A stretch of DNA of 64,000 nt, taken from contig NZ_CP085324.1 in the NCBI RefSeq assembly GCF_020614395.1, positions 1,369,564 through 1,433,563 on the forward strand, read 5' to 3'. Shown piece after piece: positions 1 through 8,276 of this stretch (positions within the stretch are counted from its first letter, which is position 1; each line of letters opens with the position of its first letter). The stretch is from Salarchaeum japonicum (lineage in GTDB: Archaea > Halobacteriota > Halobacteria > Halobacteriales > Halobacteriaceae). The translations under genes were made by a program, and so were the position numbers. The notes under the pieces were generated by a model. That model was not told where the DNA came from and did no database searches. It saw only the letters and a program-made list of their open reading frames with translations.

Positions 1-247
1 TGCCGACGACCTTGTCCCGTGCGCCGATTTCCCACATCGTCTGGGTGCCGCTCGCGCCGACGACGACGACGCGTTCGGGCTCTTCGTCGACCGTCACTTC
101 GGTTCCGGTGGCGTCCGTCGCGGTGAACGGATAGCCACACGTGGCGGTTCCGGAGTCGTCCTGGGCGGCGACGGTGCCGCCGAAGGCCGGAACGCCCGCG
201 GTTGCGAGCAGTGCGACCATCACTACGGTAAAGAGGCGTCTGTGCAC
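1..247 (-). CDS. btuF: ABC transporter substrate-binding protein, cobalamin/iron type (5' part only)
   Basis: Only the first 82 codons lie in the window; the gene runs off the left edge. The reading frame opens with GTG at 247 and encodes a signal peptide: basic start MHRRLF, a hydrophobic stretch rich in V/A/L, then an Ala-rich end near VAAQ. An acidic linker follows, then 'EEPERVVVVGASGTQTMWEIGARDKVVG', typed here only in part as its hallmark EPERVVVVG, which opens periplasmic-binding-protein folds of the BtuF/FecB class. An in-frame ATG lies ten codons further in, but that start would shorten the signal peptide. The neighbours are a FecCD-type permease and an ATPase, so it should deliver cobalamin or an iron chelate to them. 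Haloarchaeal relatives often end in a PGF-CTERM anchor, which cannot be checked here. Confidence 0.82.
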   Translation of the reverse strand, partial: MHRRLFTVVMVALLATAGVPAFGGTVAAQDDSGTATCGYPFTATDATGTEVTVDEEPERVVVVGASGTQTMWEIGARDKVVG

Positions 248-307
248 GTCACCCCGTCCACGCTTGTTCAATAAATATTTACCTAACCCAAACCTGGTTG
301 TTCTCGT
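248..307. promoter_or_regulatory. Shared divergent promoter, btuF / btuC
   Basis: The 60-base gap holds a perfect 10-base palindrome, TAAATATTTA, at 272-281. Its centre is about 30 bases before both the GTG of btuF (247, minus) and the ATG of btuC (308, plus). That is the right distance for a TATA box of a leaderless transcript in each direction, so one palindromic TATA element may serve both genes. Confidence 0.6.
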
Positions 308-1429
308 ATGTCCGCCGCCCGCGTCAGAGTCTTCTCCGCGACGCTCGCCCTCGCCGCGCTCACCGTGGCGAGCGTCGTCGCGAGCGCGACCCTCGGCCCC
401 ATCTCCATCCCGCCCGCCGAGGTCGCGCAAGCCATCCTGAACGCGGTCGTCGTCCCCGTCGGCGCATCCCTCACGTCCGGCTTCCCCTACCTTGACGTGA
501 CGTGGGCGCACGTCTTCCACTTCGCCGTCCCCCAGCCGTACCCGTTCGTCGTCGTGAACCTCCGCCTCCCCCGCATCGTTCTCGGCGCGGCCGTCGGGTT
601 CGCGCTCGCCGTCGCCGGCACCGTCATGCAGGGCTTTTTCAGAAATCCGATGGCCGACCCCTCCATCATCGGCGTCTCGTCCGGCGCGGCCGCCGCCGCC
701 GTCGCCCTCATCGTCCTCCCGCTCACCGTCCCCGGCGGCATCCCCGCCGCGGCCTTCGTCGGCGCGCTCGCCGCCGCGTTCTTCGTCTACCTCATCGCCA
801 CCCAGAACGGCCACACGCCCGTCGCCACCCTCCTCCTCGCCGGCGTCGCCGTCCAGACCTTCCTCGGCTCCGTCGTCAGCCTCCTGATGGTGCGCTCCGA
901 CCAGCACAGCCTCCAGCGCGCCATCCACTGGCTGATGGGAAGCCTCGCCGACACCGACTGGGCGGAAGTCCAGCTCGTCCTCCCCGTCGCCCTGCTCGGC
1001 GGCCTCGTCCTCTACGCGTACAGCCGCGAACTCAACCTCCTCCTGCTCAGCGAGGAGGACGCGCACTCGCTCGGCGTCGAAGTCGAACGCACGAAACGCC
1101 TCCTGCTCGCCGTCGCCAGCGTCGTCACCGGTGCGGCCGTGATGTACGCCGGCGTCATCGGCTTTGTCGGACTCATCGTCCCGCACGTCCTCCGCCTCGT
1201 CGTCGGCCCCGACCACCGCATCCTCCTCCCGACGAGCGCGTTCGCCGGCGCGAGCTTCCTCGTGCTCGCGGACACGCTCGCCCGCGTCGGCGTGGACGGC
1301 CTCCCGCTCGGCGCGCTCGGCGTCACCGGCGTGTTCGGCGGCGGCCTCCCCGTCGGCGTCATCACGTCCTTCCTCGGCGCGCCCTTCTTCCTCTACCTCC
1401 TCCGGAAGCGCGAGGTGCACGAACTGTGA
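308..1429 (+). CDS. btuC: Cobalamin/iron-chelate ABC transporter permease (FecCD family)
   Basis: A 373-residue integral membrane protein with roughly ten hydrophobic segments, the usual size and topology for BtuC/FecD. Family motifs are present: LRLPRIVLGAAVGFALAVAG near residue 85, NPMADPSIIGVSSGAA near 113, and IGFVGLIVPHVLRLVVGPDHR near 282, which contains the region that contacts the ATPase. It should form the homodimeric channel for the BtuF-delivered ligand. Its stop overlaps the GTG start of the ATPase gene (1426-1429), so the two are translationally coupled. Cobalamin is the usual assignment for this haloarchaeal set, but sequence alone does not exclude a siderophore or heme ligand. 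Confidence 0.88.
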   Translation: MSAARVRVFSATLALAALTVASVVASATLGPISIPPAEVAQAILNAVVVPVGASLTSGFPYLDVTWAHVFHFAVPQPYPFVVVNLRLPRIVLGAAVGFALAVAGTVMQGFFRNPMADPSIIGVSSGAAAAAVALIVLPLTVPGGIPAAAFVGALAAAFFVYLIATQNGHTPVATLLLAGVAVQTFLGSVVSLLMVRSDQHSLQRAIHWLMGSLADTDWAEVQLVLPVALLGGLVLYAYSRELNLLLLSEEDAHSLGVEVERTKRLLLAVASVVTGAAVMYAGVIGFVGLIVPHVLRLVVGPDHRILLPTSAFAGASFLVLADTLARVGVDGLPLGALGVTGVFGGGLPVGVITSFLGAPFFLYLLRKREVHEL

Positions 1430-2613
1430 GACTCGACATCCAGAACGTCGAACAGTCGTTCGGCAGCCTCCGCGTGCTCGACGGCGTGAGCGCCACAATC
1501 GGCGAGGGGTCGCTCGTCGGCCTCGTCGGCCCGAACGGCGCGGGGAAGACCACGCTCCTCCGCACCATCACGGGCGGGCTGAGTCCCGCCGCCGGCACCG
1601 TGTCCGCGGGCGACGCCGCCGTCCACGACCTCTCCTCGCGCGCGGCGAGCAGGCGCATCGCCGTCGTCCCCCAGGAGACCACCATCTCCTTCGACTTCAC
1701 CGTCCGCGACGTGGTGGAGATGGGGCGTCACCCCCATCAGGCGCGCTTCGGCGCAGACCCCGACCCCGACATCGTGACGGAGGCGATGGAACGCACCGAG
1801 GTCGCGCAGTTCGCCGAACGCTCCATCACCGCGGTGAGCGGCGGGGAACGAAAGCGCGTGCTCCTCGCCCGCGCGCTCGCGCAGGACGCCCCGATACTCC
1901 TCCTCGACGAACCGACCGCGGGCCTGGACGTGAACCACCAGATTCGCACGCTCGACCTCGTCCGCGACCTCGTCTCCGAGGGCCGCACCGCGCTCGCCGC
2001 CATCCACGACCTCGACCTCGCCGCGCGCTACTGCGACGAACTGCTCGTTCTCTCCGACGGCGGCGTGCTCGCGTACGGCCCGCCCGACGAAGTGCTCACC
2101 ACGGACACGCTCCGGGCGGCGTTCGACGCGCGCACCGCCGTGAGCGAGAACCCGGTCACCGGCTCCCCGGCGGTGACGCCGCTCTCCGAACGGGCGGACG
2201 AGCGCCCCGAAACGGTTCACGTGCTCGGCGGCGGCGGCACCGCCGCGCCGCTCGTCCGACGGCTCGCGGACGCGGGGTTCCGCGTGACCGTCGGCCCCGT
2301 CGTGGAGGGCGACGCCGACCACCGGGCGGCGCGCGCGCTCGCCGCCGACTGCGTGACGGTCGAACCGTTCGCGGGCGTCGCGGGCGACGCGTACGACGCC
2401 GCGGGCAGGCTCGTCGCGGACGCCGACGCGACCGTCGTCGCGAGCGACGCGCTCGGCCTCGGGCGGAACCGCGAACTCCTGGCGGGCCACGTGCTCGTCG
2501 CGGGCGACCGAACGGCGCTCGACGCGCCGCACGTCGCCGCGGAGCGCGTCGCCGCCGCCGTGCGCGAGGGAGAACCGTGTCGGCCCGGCGCGGCGAGCGC
2601 GCGGACGGACTAA
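1426..2613 (+). CDS. btuD: Cobalamin/iron-chelate ABC transporter ATP-binding protein with C-terminal extension
   Basis: 395 residues from a GTG start overlapping the btuC stop. Residues 1-245 are a standard importer ATPase: Walker A GPNGAGKTT near residue 36, signature VSGGERKR near 138, Walker B ILLLDEPTAGLD near 157 and a switch His in IHDLD. The last ~140 residues are not part of a normal BtuD (about 250 residues). They start at the glycine-rich HVLGGGGTAAPLVRRL and look like a small Rossmann-like domain with acidic linkers. Haloarchaeal BtuD proteins of about 400 residues share this size, so the extension is probably lineage-specific rather than a recent fusion. It converges on the PAP2 gene with a 4-base overlap. 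Confidence 0.86.
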   Translation: MRLDIQNVEQSFGSLRVLDGVSATIGEGSLVGLVGPNGAGKTTLLRTITGGLSPAAGTVSAGDAAVHDLSSRAASRRIAVVPQETTISFDFTVRDVVEMGRHPHQARFGADPDPDIVTEAMERTEVAQFAERSITAVSGGERKRVLLARALAQDAPILLLDEPTAGLDVNHQIRTLDLVRDLVSEGRTALAAIHDLDLAARYCDELLVLSDGGVLAYGPPDEVLTTDTLRAAFDARTAVSENPVTGSPAVTPLSERADERPETVHVLGGGGTAAPLVRRLADAGFRVTVGPVVEGDADHRAARALAADCVTVEPFAGVAGDAYDAAGRLVADADATVVASDALGLGRNRELLAGHVLVAGDRTALDAPHVAAERVAAAVREGEPCRPGAASARTD

Positions 2614-3422
2614 TCGCGGACGCGAGCGACGAGCCGGCGGTAGCCCGGGAACGGGAGCACCGACTCGGGCGGAAGCCGGTGGGCGAGCGCGTACGCGACG
2701 CCCGCGATGAGCGTGGCGGCCGCGGCGTCCACGAGCCAGTGCATCCCGAGGTAGAACGTGGAGACGACGATGAGCGCTGTCGTGCCGCCGGCCGCGAGCG
2801 CGTACCGCCGCGTCGTCTTCCGCGCGTACAGCGCCGCGAGCACGGAGAGGCCGGTGTGGAGGCTCGGGAACGCCTTCAGCATCGAGTCCGTCGCGAGCAT
2901 CCCCGCCTCCACCTCGGGCGTGACGAACACGAGCGGTTCGACGCCCGCGGGCGGGTAGAACGCGGGGATGGAGACCGGGAACCGGAGGAAGAACGGGACG
3001 GCGAGCAGGACGACGAGGACGTAGGAGACGGCGTACCGCCGGGCGTCCCGGTCGGACGCGTACGACTTGAGGGCGAAGTAGGTGAGCGGGACGAGCACGG
3101 GGAACGCGACGAGGTAGACGACGGCGAGCGTCCACGTGAGCGGCGGACTGGCGACGGACTGGAGGACGGCGACCGTTCCGCCCTCTACGGCGTACACGGC
3201 GTCCGTGAACGTCCGTTCGACGCGGTTCGCCTCCGCGAGCGACGGGAGGTTCTCGGCGACCAGCCACGCGACCCCGATGTACTTCCAGTCGGACCGGAAG
3301 AACTCGCGGACGTACCACGACGGCGACCGGGGGAGGAAGACGACCGCGGACGCGAGGAGGCCGAGGCCTGTCGCGGCGGTGACGACGAGCATGTACTCGC
3401 GGGCGGGTGAGAGCGAGAGCAT
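2610..3422 (-). CDS. PAP2-superfamily phosphatase / phosphotransferase, membrane
   Basis: 270 residues with about six hydrophobic segments. Two catalytic motifs of the PAP2 acid-phosphatase fold are visible: PSLHTGLSVLAALYARK, the 'SxHxxxS' motif with its His, and YLGMHWLVDAAAATLIAG, matching the 'xHWxxD' motif with catalytic His and Asp. The SLH variant and the spacing resemble the AUR1/inositolphosphotransferase-like PAP2 subgroup more than soluble phosphatases. It probably dephosphorylates or transphosphorylates an isoprenoid lipid phosphate at the membrane. I chose the ATG at 3422 (MLSLSPAREY), just before the first membrane helix; an upstream ATG at 3476 would add 18 polar residues. Confidence 0.8.
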   Translation of the reverse strand: MLSLSPAREYMLVVTAATGLGLLASAVVFLPRSPSWYVREFFRSDWKYIGVAWLVAENLPSLAEANRVERTFTDAVYAVEGGTVAVLQSVASPPLTWTLAVVYLVAFPVLVPLTYFALKSYASDRDARRYAVSYVLVVLLAVPFFLRFPVSIPAFYPPAGVEPLVFVTPEVEAGMLATDSMLKAFPSLHTGLSVLAALYARKTTRRYALAAGGTTALIVVSTFYLGMHWLVDAAAATLIAGVAYALAHRLPPESVLPFPGYRRLVARVRD

Positions 3423-3508
3423 CCGTTGTCTGGTGGTAGGTCGCTCCGACCGGTATGTCGGTTTCCATCCGCCCACAGAGTAAAGCCCGCGGCGGCCGCA
3501 GGCCGGAT

Positions 3509-5512
3509 ATGGAACGCGCCACGGTTCTCGTCGCCGCGCTCGTCCTCGCGGCCGTCGCGCCCGCCGCGGTCGGCGGCGTCGCCGGTACTAGCGGGCCGGG
3601 AGCGGCCGCGGCGGACGCGAGCGCGACACAGCAGGCGAACGACCTCGTTCGGACGACGACGCTCCGCCTGACGCCGGACGACCCAGGGACGGTGGCGGCG
3701 GTGGTGGCGTACGACACGCCGTCGAACCTCGCGTCGCTCGACGTGCGCGCGGGGACGGGAACGGTGGTTTCGACGACCGGGTTCGCGGAGACGGAGAGCG
3801 GCCTCCAGTGGGACGAGGAGACGGCGAACCCGTCGTTCACGCTCTCAGTGGACGTGAACCAGACCATCTCGAGGTCGCGGGCGCTCCCCGGCGACGTGCA
3901 CACGACCCCGGACGCGGCCCAGGAGTCCGGCGGGTACTCGTTCGTTGACGTGGGCGAGTGGGCGATACTGCCCGTCCCCCAGTTCTCCTCGCAGTGGACG
4001 TGGTACGGGAGCGGGAGCGTGACGCTGTCCTCGGACGTGACCGTCGCGGGTGAGGGCGCGGTCGGCGGCACCATCGCCTACCTCGGCCCGGAGACGACGT
4101 ACACCGCCACCAGGAACGGCCAGGAGTTCCGGCTCGTCGTCCCTGCTTCGGCGTCGCTCGCCGAGTCGCCGGACGAGATTCTGGCGTCGCTCACGAACGC
4201 CTCCGCGCTCCTGCAGGTGGGCGCGCGCGACGAGCGCGTGCTGACGGTCGCCGCGCCGACGAGCGTGGACTGGGGGCCGGCGGGCCTGGAGTACGGCGGG
4301 AGCGACTCCTGGGTGCTCGCGGACAGCCGGCTCGACACGGCCGGGAACGTCTGGCTCCACGAGTACGTCCACACCCGCCAGGACTTCTCGACGACGAGCG
4401 CGACCCAGTGGGTGACGGAGGCGACCGCGGAGTACTACGGCGCGCTCCTCACGCTCCGGCAGGGCCGCATCGGGTTCGACGCGTTCGCGGAGCACCTCGA
4501 ACGCGGCACGCGGTCGCCGTACGCGAGCGCGGTGCTCGCGAACCCCTACACGTGGACGTACGCGAACTACGTGAAGGGGCCGCTGGTGTACGGGAACATC
4601 GACCGCGGCATCCGGCTCGTGTCGGACGGCGAGCACACGGCGGCGGACGTGCTCGGGCGGTTGAACGTCGATTCGGACGGGACGGTGACGCAGTCCGAGT
4701 TCCTGTCCGCGGTCGCGGCGGCGGGGTCTGACGACGTGGCGTCGTACGCCCAGCGGTACACGCAGACGCGCGCCGCGCCCGACGTGTGGAGTCGCGAGGA
4801 ACACGTGGAGGCGTTCGAGGGCGCGGTCGCGCGACTGGTCGCGTCCGTGGGGGGTGACGGCGTGCGCGTCACCGGCCCGTACCGGAACGCGACGACGGGG
4901 AGCGTGCCGACGCTCGTCACGGGCGAGACCGCCGCAGTCACGGTCGGCGTGACGAACGAGGGCGGTCAGGCCGGGACGTTCGCCGCGACGCTCGCCGGTT
5001 CCGACCGCACGCTCGACGCCGCCGAGGTGTCCGTCGCGCCCGGCGAAACCCGGCAGGTGACCGTCCGCGGGACGTTCAGCGAGCCGGGCGCGTACACGCT
5101 GACGTACGGCTACGAGACGACGACGATTCGGGTGCGGGAACCGGCGACGCCGAACGCCACCGTCGAGGTGGACGCCACGACGGTCGCGGCGGGCGACGCG
5201 GTGCGGGTCTCCCTCGACGCGTCGAACCCTGCCGAGTACCCGGCGAACGCGACCTACCCGGTCGTCGTGGACGGCGAGACGGTCGAGACGTGGACGGCCG
5301 CGCTCGACGCGAACGGGACGGCGTCCTTCGAGACGACGGTGACGTTCGACGAACCGGGCGCGCACACCGTCCGGGTCGGGGAGCGCACGTTCACCGTGAC
5401 CGCGGAGGAGACGGCGACGAGCACCGCCGAGGGCAGCACGCCCGGGTTCGGCGTCGCGGTGGCGCTCGTGAGCGCGCTCCTCGCCGTCGCGGTGGCGGTT
5501 CGGCGGCGTTAG
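3509..5512 (+). CDS. Secreted gluzincin-type zinc metallopeptidase with PGF-CTERM anchor
   Basis: 667 residues. An N-terminal signal peptide (MERATVLVAALVLAAV...) is followed by a beta-rich region, then a zinc site HEYVHTRQ near residue 283. About 20 residues later comes TEATAEYYGALL, whose Glu fits the third zinc ligand of M1/M61-like gluzincins. After the peptidase domain come two Ig-like/CARDB-like modules (about 475-560 and 565-640). The C terminus is a Thr/Glu-rich linker, TPGF, a hydrophobic helix and RRR, which is the PGF-CTERM signal that archaeosortase ArtA cleaves. The protein should therefore end up lipid-anchored on the cell surface. ATG 3509 is chosen because the upstream 18 residues would bury the signal peptide. 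The exact peptidase family is inferred. Confidence 0.8.
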   Translation: MERATVLVAALVLAAVAPAAVGGVAGTSGPGAAAADASATQQANDLVRTTTLRLTPDDPGTVAAVVAYDTPSNLASLDVRAGTGTVVSTTGFAETESGLQWDEETANPSFTLSVDVNQTISRSRALPGDVHTTPDAAQESGGYSFVDVGEWAILPVPQFSSQWTWYGSGSVTLSSDVTVAGEGAVGGTIAYLGPETTYTATRNGQEFRLVVPASASLAESPDEILASLTNASALLQVGARDERVLTVAAPTSVDWGPAGLEYGGSDSWVLADSRLDTAGNVWLHEYVHTRQDFSTTSATQWVTEATAEYYGALLTLRQGRIGFDAFAEHLERGTRSPYASAVLANPYTWTYANYVKGPLVYGNIDRGIRLVSDGEHTAADVLGRLNVDSDGTVTQSEFLSAVAAAGSDDVASYAQRYTQTRAAPDVWSREEHVEAFEGAVARLVASVGGDGVRVTGPYRNATTGSVPTLVTGETAAVTVGVTNEGGQAGTFAATLAGSDRTLDAAEVSVAPGETRQVTVRGTFSEPGAYTLTYGYETTTIRVREPATPNATVEVDATTVAAGDAVRVSLDASNPAEYPANATYPVVVDGETVETWTAALDANGTASFETTVTFDEPGAHTVRVGERTFTVTAEETATSTAEGSTPGFGVAVALVSALLAVAVAVRRR

Positions 5513-5886
5513 GCCGCGGCGACCGCGACGTACGTGGCGGCGGTGAGTGCGGCGGCGGCGAGGAGGGCGAGCGCGGTGAGTTCGACCGCGTGTCGGCGGT
5601 CGCGGCGGCGGGCGTCCGCGTCGCTCACGGTGCCGCGGTCGCCGCCGAAGGAGAACGCGCCCCGCCACGCGAGGCGCACGCAGAACGATTCGCGGCCCTG
5701 CACGTACCACTCGACCCCGACCGCGAGCGGCGCGAACGCGCCGACGACGAGGGCGGCGGGGACGGACGTGACGGCGACGACGAGGACGTACGCGGCGGCG
5801 AGCGCGAACGCGGCGTACGCGACGCGGTAGCGGCGGCGGCGTTCTCGCTCTCCGATGTTGCACGTCCCGGGGACGTACTCGCTCAT
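5509..5886 (-). CDS. Small membrane protein of unknown function
   Basis: 125 residues. The N terminus carries the short sequence TCNIGERERRRRYR, a Cys followed by a basic patch. Two hydrophobic segments follow (about 24-60, probably a tight hairpin), then a polar/basic cytoplasmic stretch, and a last helix (about 103-125) that runs to the C terminus. I recognise no family with certainty; short CNIG-starting membrane proteins occur in other haloarchaea. Its stop overlaps the stop of the peptidase gene on the other strand by 3 bases, which leaves no room for a terminator between them. Confidence 0.65.
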   Translation of the reverse strand: MSEYVPGTCNIGERERRRRYRVAYAAFALAAAYVLVVAVTSVPAALVVGAFAPLAVGVEWYVQGRESFCVRLAWRGAFSFGGDRGTVSDADARRRDRRHAVELTALALLAAAALTAATYVAVAAA

Positions 5887-5944
5887 GCGTCGTGGTAGTG
5901 GCGCGCGCGGGTAAGCGTCTCGGGCAGAGGCGACACCCGCCGGG

Positions 5945-6853
5945 TCACGGACGGGCGGCGTCGAGTTCGTCCTGCACGACCCCCCACGCTATCGGGGGTT
6001 CGAGGTCGCGCACCGCGGACGCGAAGGCCTCGACGCGGTCGCCGTGGGCGTCCCGCCACTCGCTGGTCGCGCTCGCGTCGATGCGGGCGGCGATGTCCGC
6101 GCGGCGGTCTGCGAGGGCGTCGAGCCGGTCGGCTTCGTCGTCGTAGCCGCCGTCCCACGCGCGGAGGTCGGCGAGTTCGGCGCGGAGGTCTGCGACGACG
6201 AGCGAGAGAACGTCGGCCTGCAGGGCGGCCCCGACCCACGTCGTCGCGTCCGCGTCGCCGCCGTCGAGGCGGTCGGCGGCGTCCGCGAGCGCGTCCAGGG
6301 AGTCCGCGGTGTCGTCGAGGTCGGCCGCGAACTCCTCGCGGCGGACAGCTGGGTCGGTGAGCCAGTCCGCGAAGGACTCGGCGTCGTCGGCGAGTTCGTC
6401 GGCGTTCCACTGCGCGGTGCTCGCGTCCTCCCGGAGGTCGTGGAGGGCGAGCGCCGTGTCCGCGAGCGAGCCCTCGCGCGTGTTCGACACGATGGACTGG
6501 AGGCGTTCTCCGAGGCCGGTGACGGTGGCTTCGAGCGCGCTCAGGCGGTCTTCGTACGTGTCGAGGCGGGCGGCGACGGTGTCGTTGTCGGGGGCGTCCG
6601 CGGCGGCGTCCCGGGCGTCCGCGACCGCCATCGCGGCGAGTTCGACGCGCGTCTCGGGGGTGGCGACGACCTTCGACGCCTCCGCGAGTTCGGCGTCCAC
6701 GCCGTCCCAGGTGACGCGGCCGTCCTCGTCCGCGATAGCGCCGAGCGCCGCCCGAACGACGGCGGGGTCGCGGTCGGTGTCGTCCGCGACCGCGTCGGCC
6801 GCGGCGTCCACCGGACGCCCGTCGATACCCTCGGTGTCCGCGCGTTCACGCAT
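5945..6853 (-). CDS. 'Halo transducer' family protein, soluble and helical
   Basis: 302 residues, very acidic and Ala-rich, with no membrane segment or signal peptide. The N-terminal ~100 residues (DPAVVRAALGAIADEDGRVT, then ASKVVATPETRVELA) match the layout of proteins annotated as 'halo transducer protein' in haloarchaea. Residues 100-290 look like long amphipathic helices suited to coiled coils. The name is historical: I see no methyl-accepting signalling domain or HAMP domain. It is probably monocistronic. A TTATAT element on the minus strand at 6880-6885 lies about 29 bases before the ATG, consistent with a leaderless transcript. Confidence 0.7.
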   Translation of the reverse strand: MRERADTEGIDGRPVDAAADAVADDTDRDPAVVRAALGAIADEDGRVTWDGVDAELAEASKVVATPETRVELAAMAVADARDAAADAPDNDTVAARLDTYEDRLSALEATVTGLGERLQSIVSNTREGSLADTALALHDLREDASTAQWNADELADDAESFADWLTDPAVRREEFAADLDDTADSLDALADAADRLDGGDADATTWVGAALQADVLSLVVADLRAELADLRAWDGGYDDEADRLDALADRRADIAARIDASATSEWRDAHGDRVEAFASAVRDLEPPIAWGVVQDELDAARP

Positions 6854-6930
6854 ACTCGACGGACTCGGACGCGCGAGGATATAATTTTCGACTGAGAGCG
6901 CCGCTACCGGCTGTTTACGCCGACTGTGGC

Positions 6931-6996
6931 GGACGTACGACTATATAGGTGGACGTACGGCTCGTTCGAGTATCGAGGGTACGGAGCCGTACGTCC
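6931..6996. promoter_or_regulatory. Inverted repeat and third half-site upstream of the pst operon
   Basis: GGACGTACGGCTC at 6951-6963 and its exact reverse complement GAGCCGTACGTCC at 6984-6996 form a perfect 13-base inverted repeat with a 20-base spacer. A third copy of the core GGACGTACG sits at 6931-6939, so the three cores spread over two to three helical turns. The site is 40-100 bases above the pstS TATA box, where a phosphate-responsive activator would bind. It also lies between two divergent genes, so it could act on the minus-strand gene instead. Confidence 0.6.
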
Positions 6997-7010
6997 GGGT
7001 ACGGGCACGA

Positions 7011-7039
7011 ATAGTAGACTATTATAAAGGGTCTTTATA
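7011..7039 (+). promoter_or_regulatory. pstS core promoter
   Basis: CTTTATAC at 7033-7040 is centred about 26 bases before the pstS ATG (7062), the spacing of a leaderless haloarchaeal TATA box. A second TATA-like element, TTATAAAG, lies at 7023-7030. A short inverted repeat ATAGT-AG-ACTAT (7011-7022) sits immediately upstream, where the TFB-recognition element or a repressor could bind. Confidence 0.55.
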
Positions 7040-7061
7040 CGGTACTCCAACCACTCAGGTG

Positions 7062-8243
7062 ATGCCTCAGGACTCAACGGGCACGGGAGCGGGCGTATCA
7101 CGGCGTAAGTTCATCGCGGCGACGGGCGCGGTCGGCGCGGCCGGCCTCGCCGGCTGTCAGACGGAGAGTTCGGGCGACGACACCACTCAGACGACGGAGA
7201 GCGGGAACGGCGACCAGAACACCCAGCAGACGACGCAGTCGTCCGGCAACGACACGTCGATGCTGACCGCCGAGGGGTCGTCCACGGTCTACCCCATCGC
7301 GAACACGGGGAGTTCGTACTGGAACTCGAACCCGCCGAACGACGACGGCGAGTACTGGGGGTCGAACGAGGAGTCCACCGTCCCCGGCTGGGACGACCTC
7401 GGAAGCCCCGACATGCGCCTCGCGGACTACTTCGCGAGCCTCTACGGCTTCGAGCCGACCGGCCAGCAGGCGACGCCGCCGTTCATGACGTCCATCGGCC
7501 TCAGCCACTCCGGCACCGGCTGTCAGTCCGTCTGGGACGGCCTCGTGGACATCGGGAACTCCTCCGGCCCCATCACGGCCGAACTCGGGTGGAGCGAGTC
7601 ACAGGCCGAGGAGCGCGTCGTCGACCACGTCGTCGGCCGCGACGGACAGCCGGTCGTCGTCAGTAGCGACATCTACGACGCGGGCGTCACCGAACTCACG
7701 GGCGAGGAGATCCGCCAGATCTACCAGAACGAGGTGTCGAACTGGAGCGAACTCGGCGGCCCCGACCAGGACATCTACGTCATCGGGCGCGCCGAGGGCT
7801 CGGGGACGGACACGTCGTTCCGCCTGAACATGCTCGGGAGCGCGGACGCGCCGATGCCGGGCGTGAACACGCGGTTCGGCCAGAACCAGCAGGTCGCGCA
7901 GGCCGTCTCGCAGAACGAGGGCGCGATCGCGTACATGGCGCTCGCGTTCACCGGCCCCGAGGTTCAGCCGATCGCCATCAACTTCGAGGGCACGACGTAC
8001 GTGCCCGACCGGGACGCGGAACACACCATCTTCGACAGCGACTACCCGCTGAACCGCGACCTCCACCAGTACACGAAGATAACGGACGACACGCCGAACG
8101 GCACGGACCTGCGGGAGGCGGCGTTCATCAACATGTTCCTCACGTCCTTCGGGCAGACGGTGTTCGTCGAGGGGAACAACTACATCCCGCTCCCGACGAA
8201 GGACATCGAGTCCGAGAAGGCGAAACTGCCCGAGCAGGCCTGA
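7062..8243 (+). CDS. pstS: Phosphate ABC transporter substrate-binding lipoprotein PstS
   Basis: 393 residues. The N terminus has a Tat signal (SRRKFIAATG) followed by a lipobox ending LAGC, so export is folded and Tat-dependent with a lipid anchor on the Cys. An acidic Thr/Gln/Ser linker follows. The binding domain begins with the phosphate-contact motif EGSSTVYPIA near residue 69. Later parts GRAEGSGTDTSFRLNM and QNEGAIAYMAL are the conserved second phosphate loop and hinge region of PstS. The first gene of the pst operon. GTG at 7059 directly precedes ATG 7062 in frame; I chose the ATG. Confidence 0.95.
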   Translation: MPQDSTGTGAGVSRRKFIAATGAVGAAGLAGCQTESSGDDTTQTTESGNGDQNTQQTTQSSGNDTSMLTAEGSSTVYPIANTGSSYWNSNPPNDDGEYWGSNEESTVPGWDDLGSPDMRLADYFASLYGFEPTGQQATPPFMTSIGLSHSGTGCQSVWDGLVDIGNSSGPITAELGWSESQAEERVVDHVVGRDGQPVVVSSDIYDAGVTELTGEEIRQIYQNEVSNWSELGGPDQDIYVIGRAEGSGTDTSFRLNMLGSADAPMPGVNTRFGQNQQVAQAVSQNEGAIAYMALAFTGPEVQPIAINFEGTTYVPDRDAEHTIFDSDYPLNRDLHQYTKITDDTPNGTDLREAAFINMFLTSFGQTVFVEGNNYIPLPTKDIESEKAKLPEQA

Positions 8244-8276
8244 CGCGGCCCCCAACCACCCGTATTTCATTCATTG

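Noticed and set aside
53-75. CGACGACGACGAC-type trinucleotide runs throughout the window as repeats
   Set aside because: They encode Asp/Val/Ala-rich stretches in acidic haloarchaeal proteins and are codon bias, not mobile or regulatory repeats.
1393-4074. 893-residue minus-strand frame over btuD and the PAP2 gene
   Set aside because: Arg/Pro-rich translation without domain content. It is antisense to the well-supported btuD.
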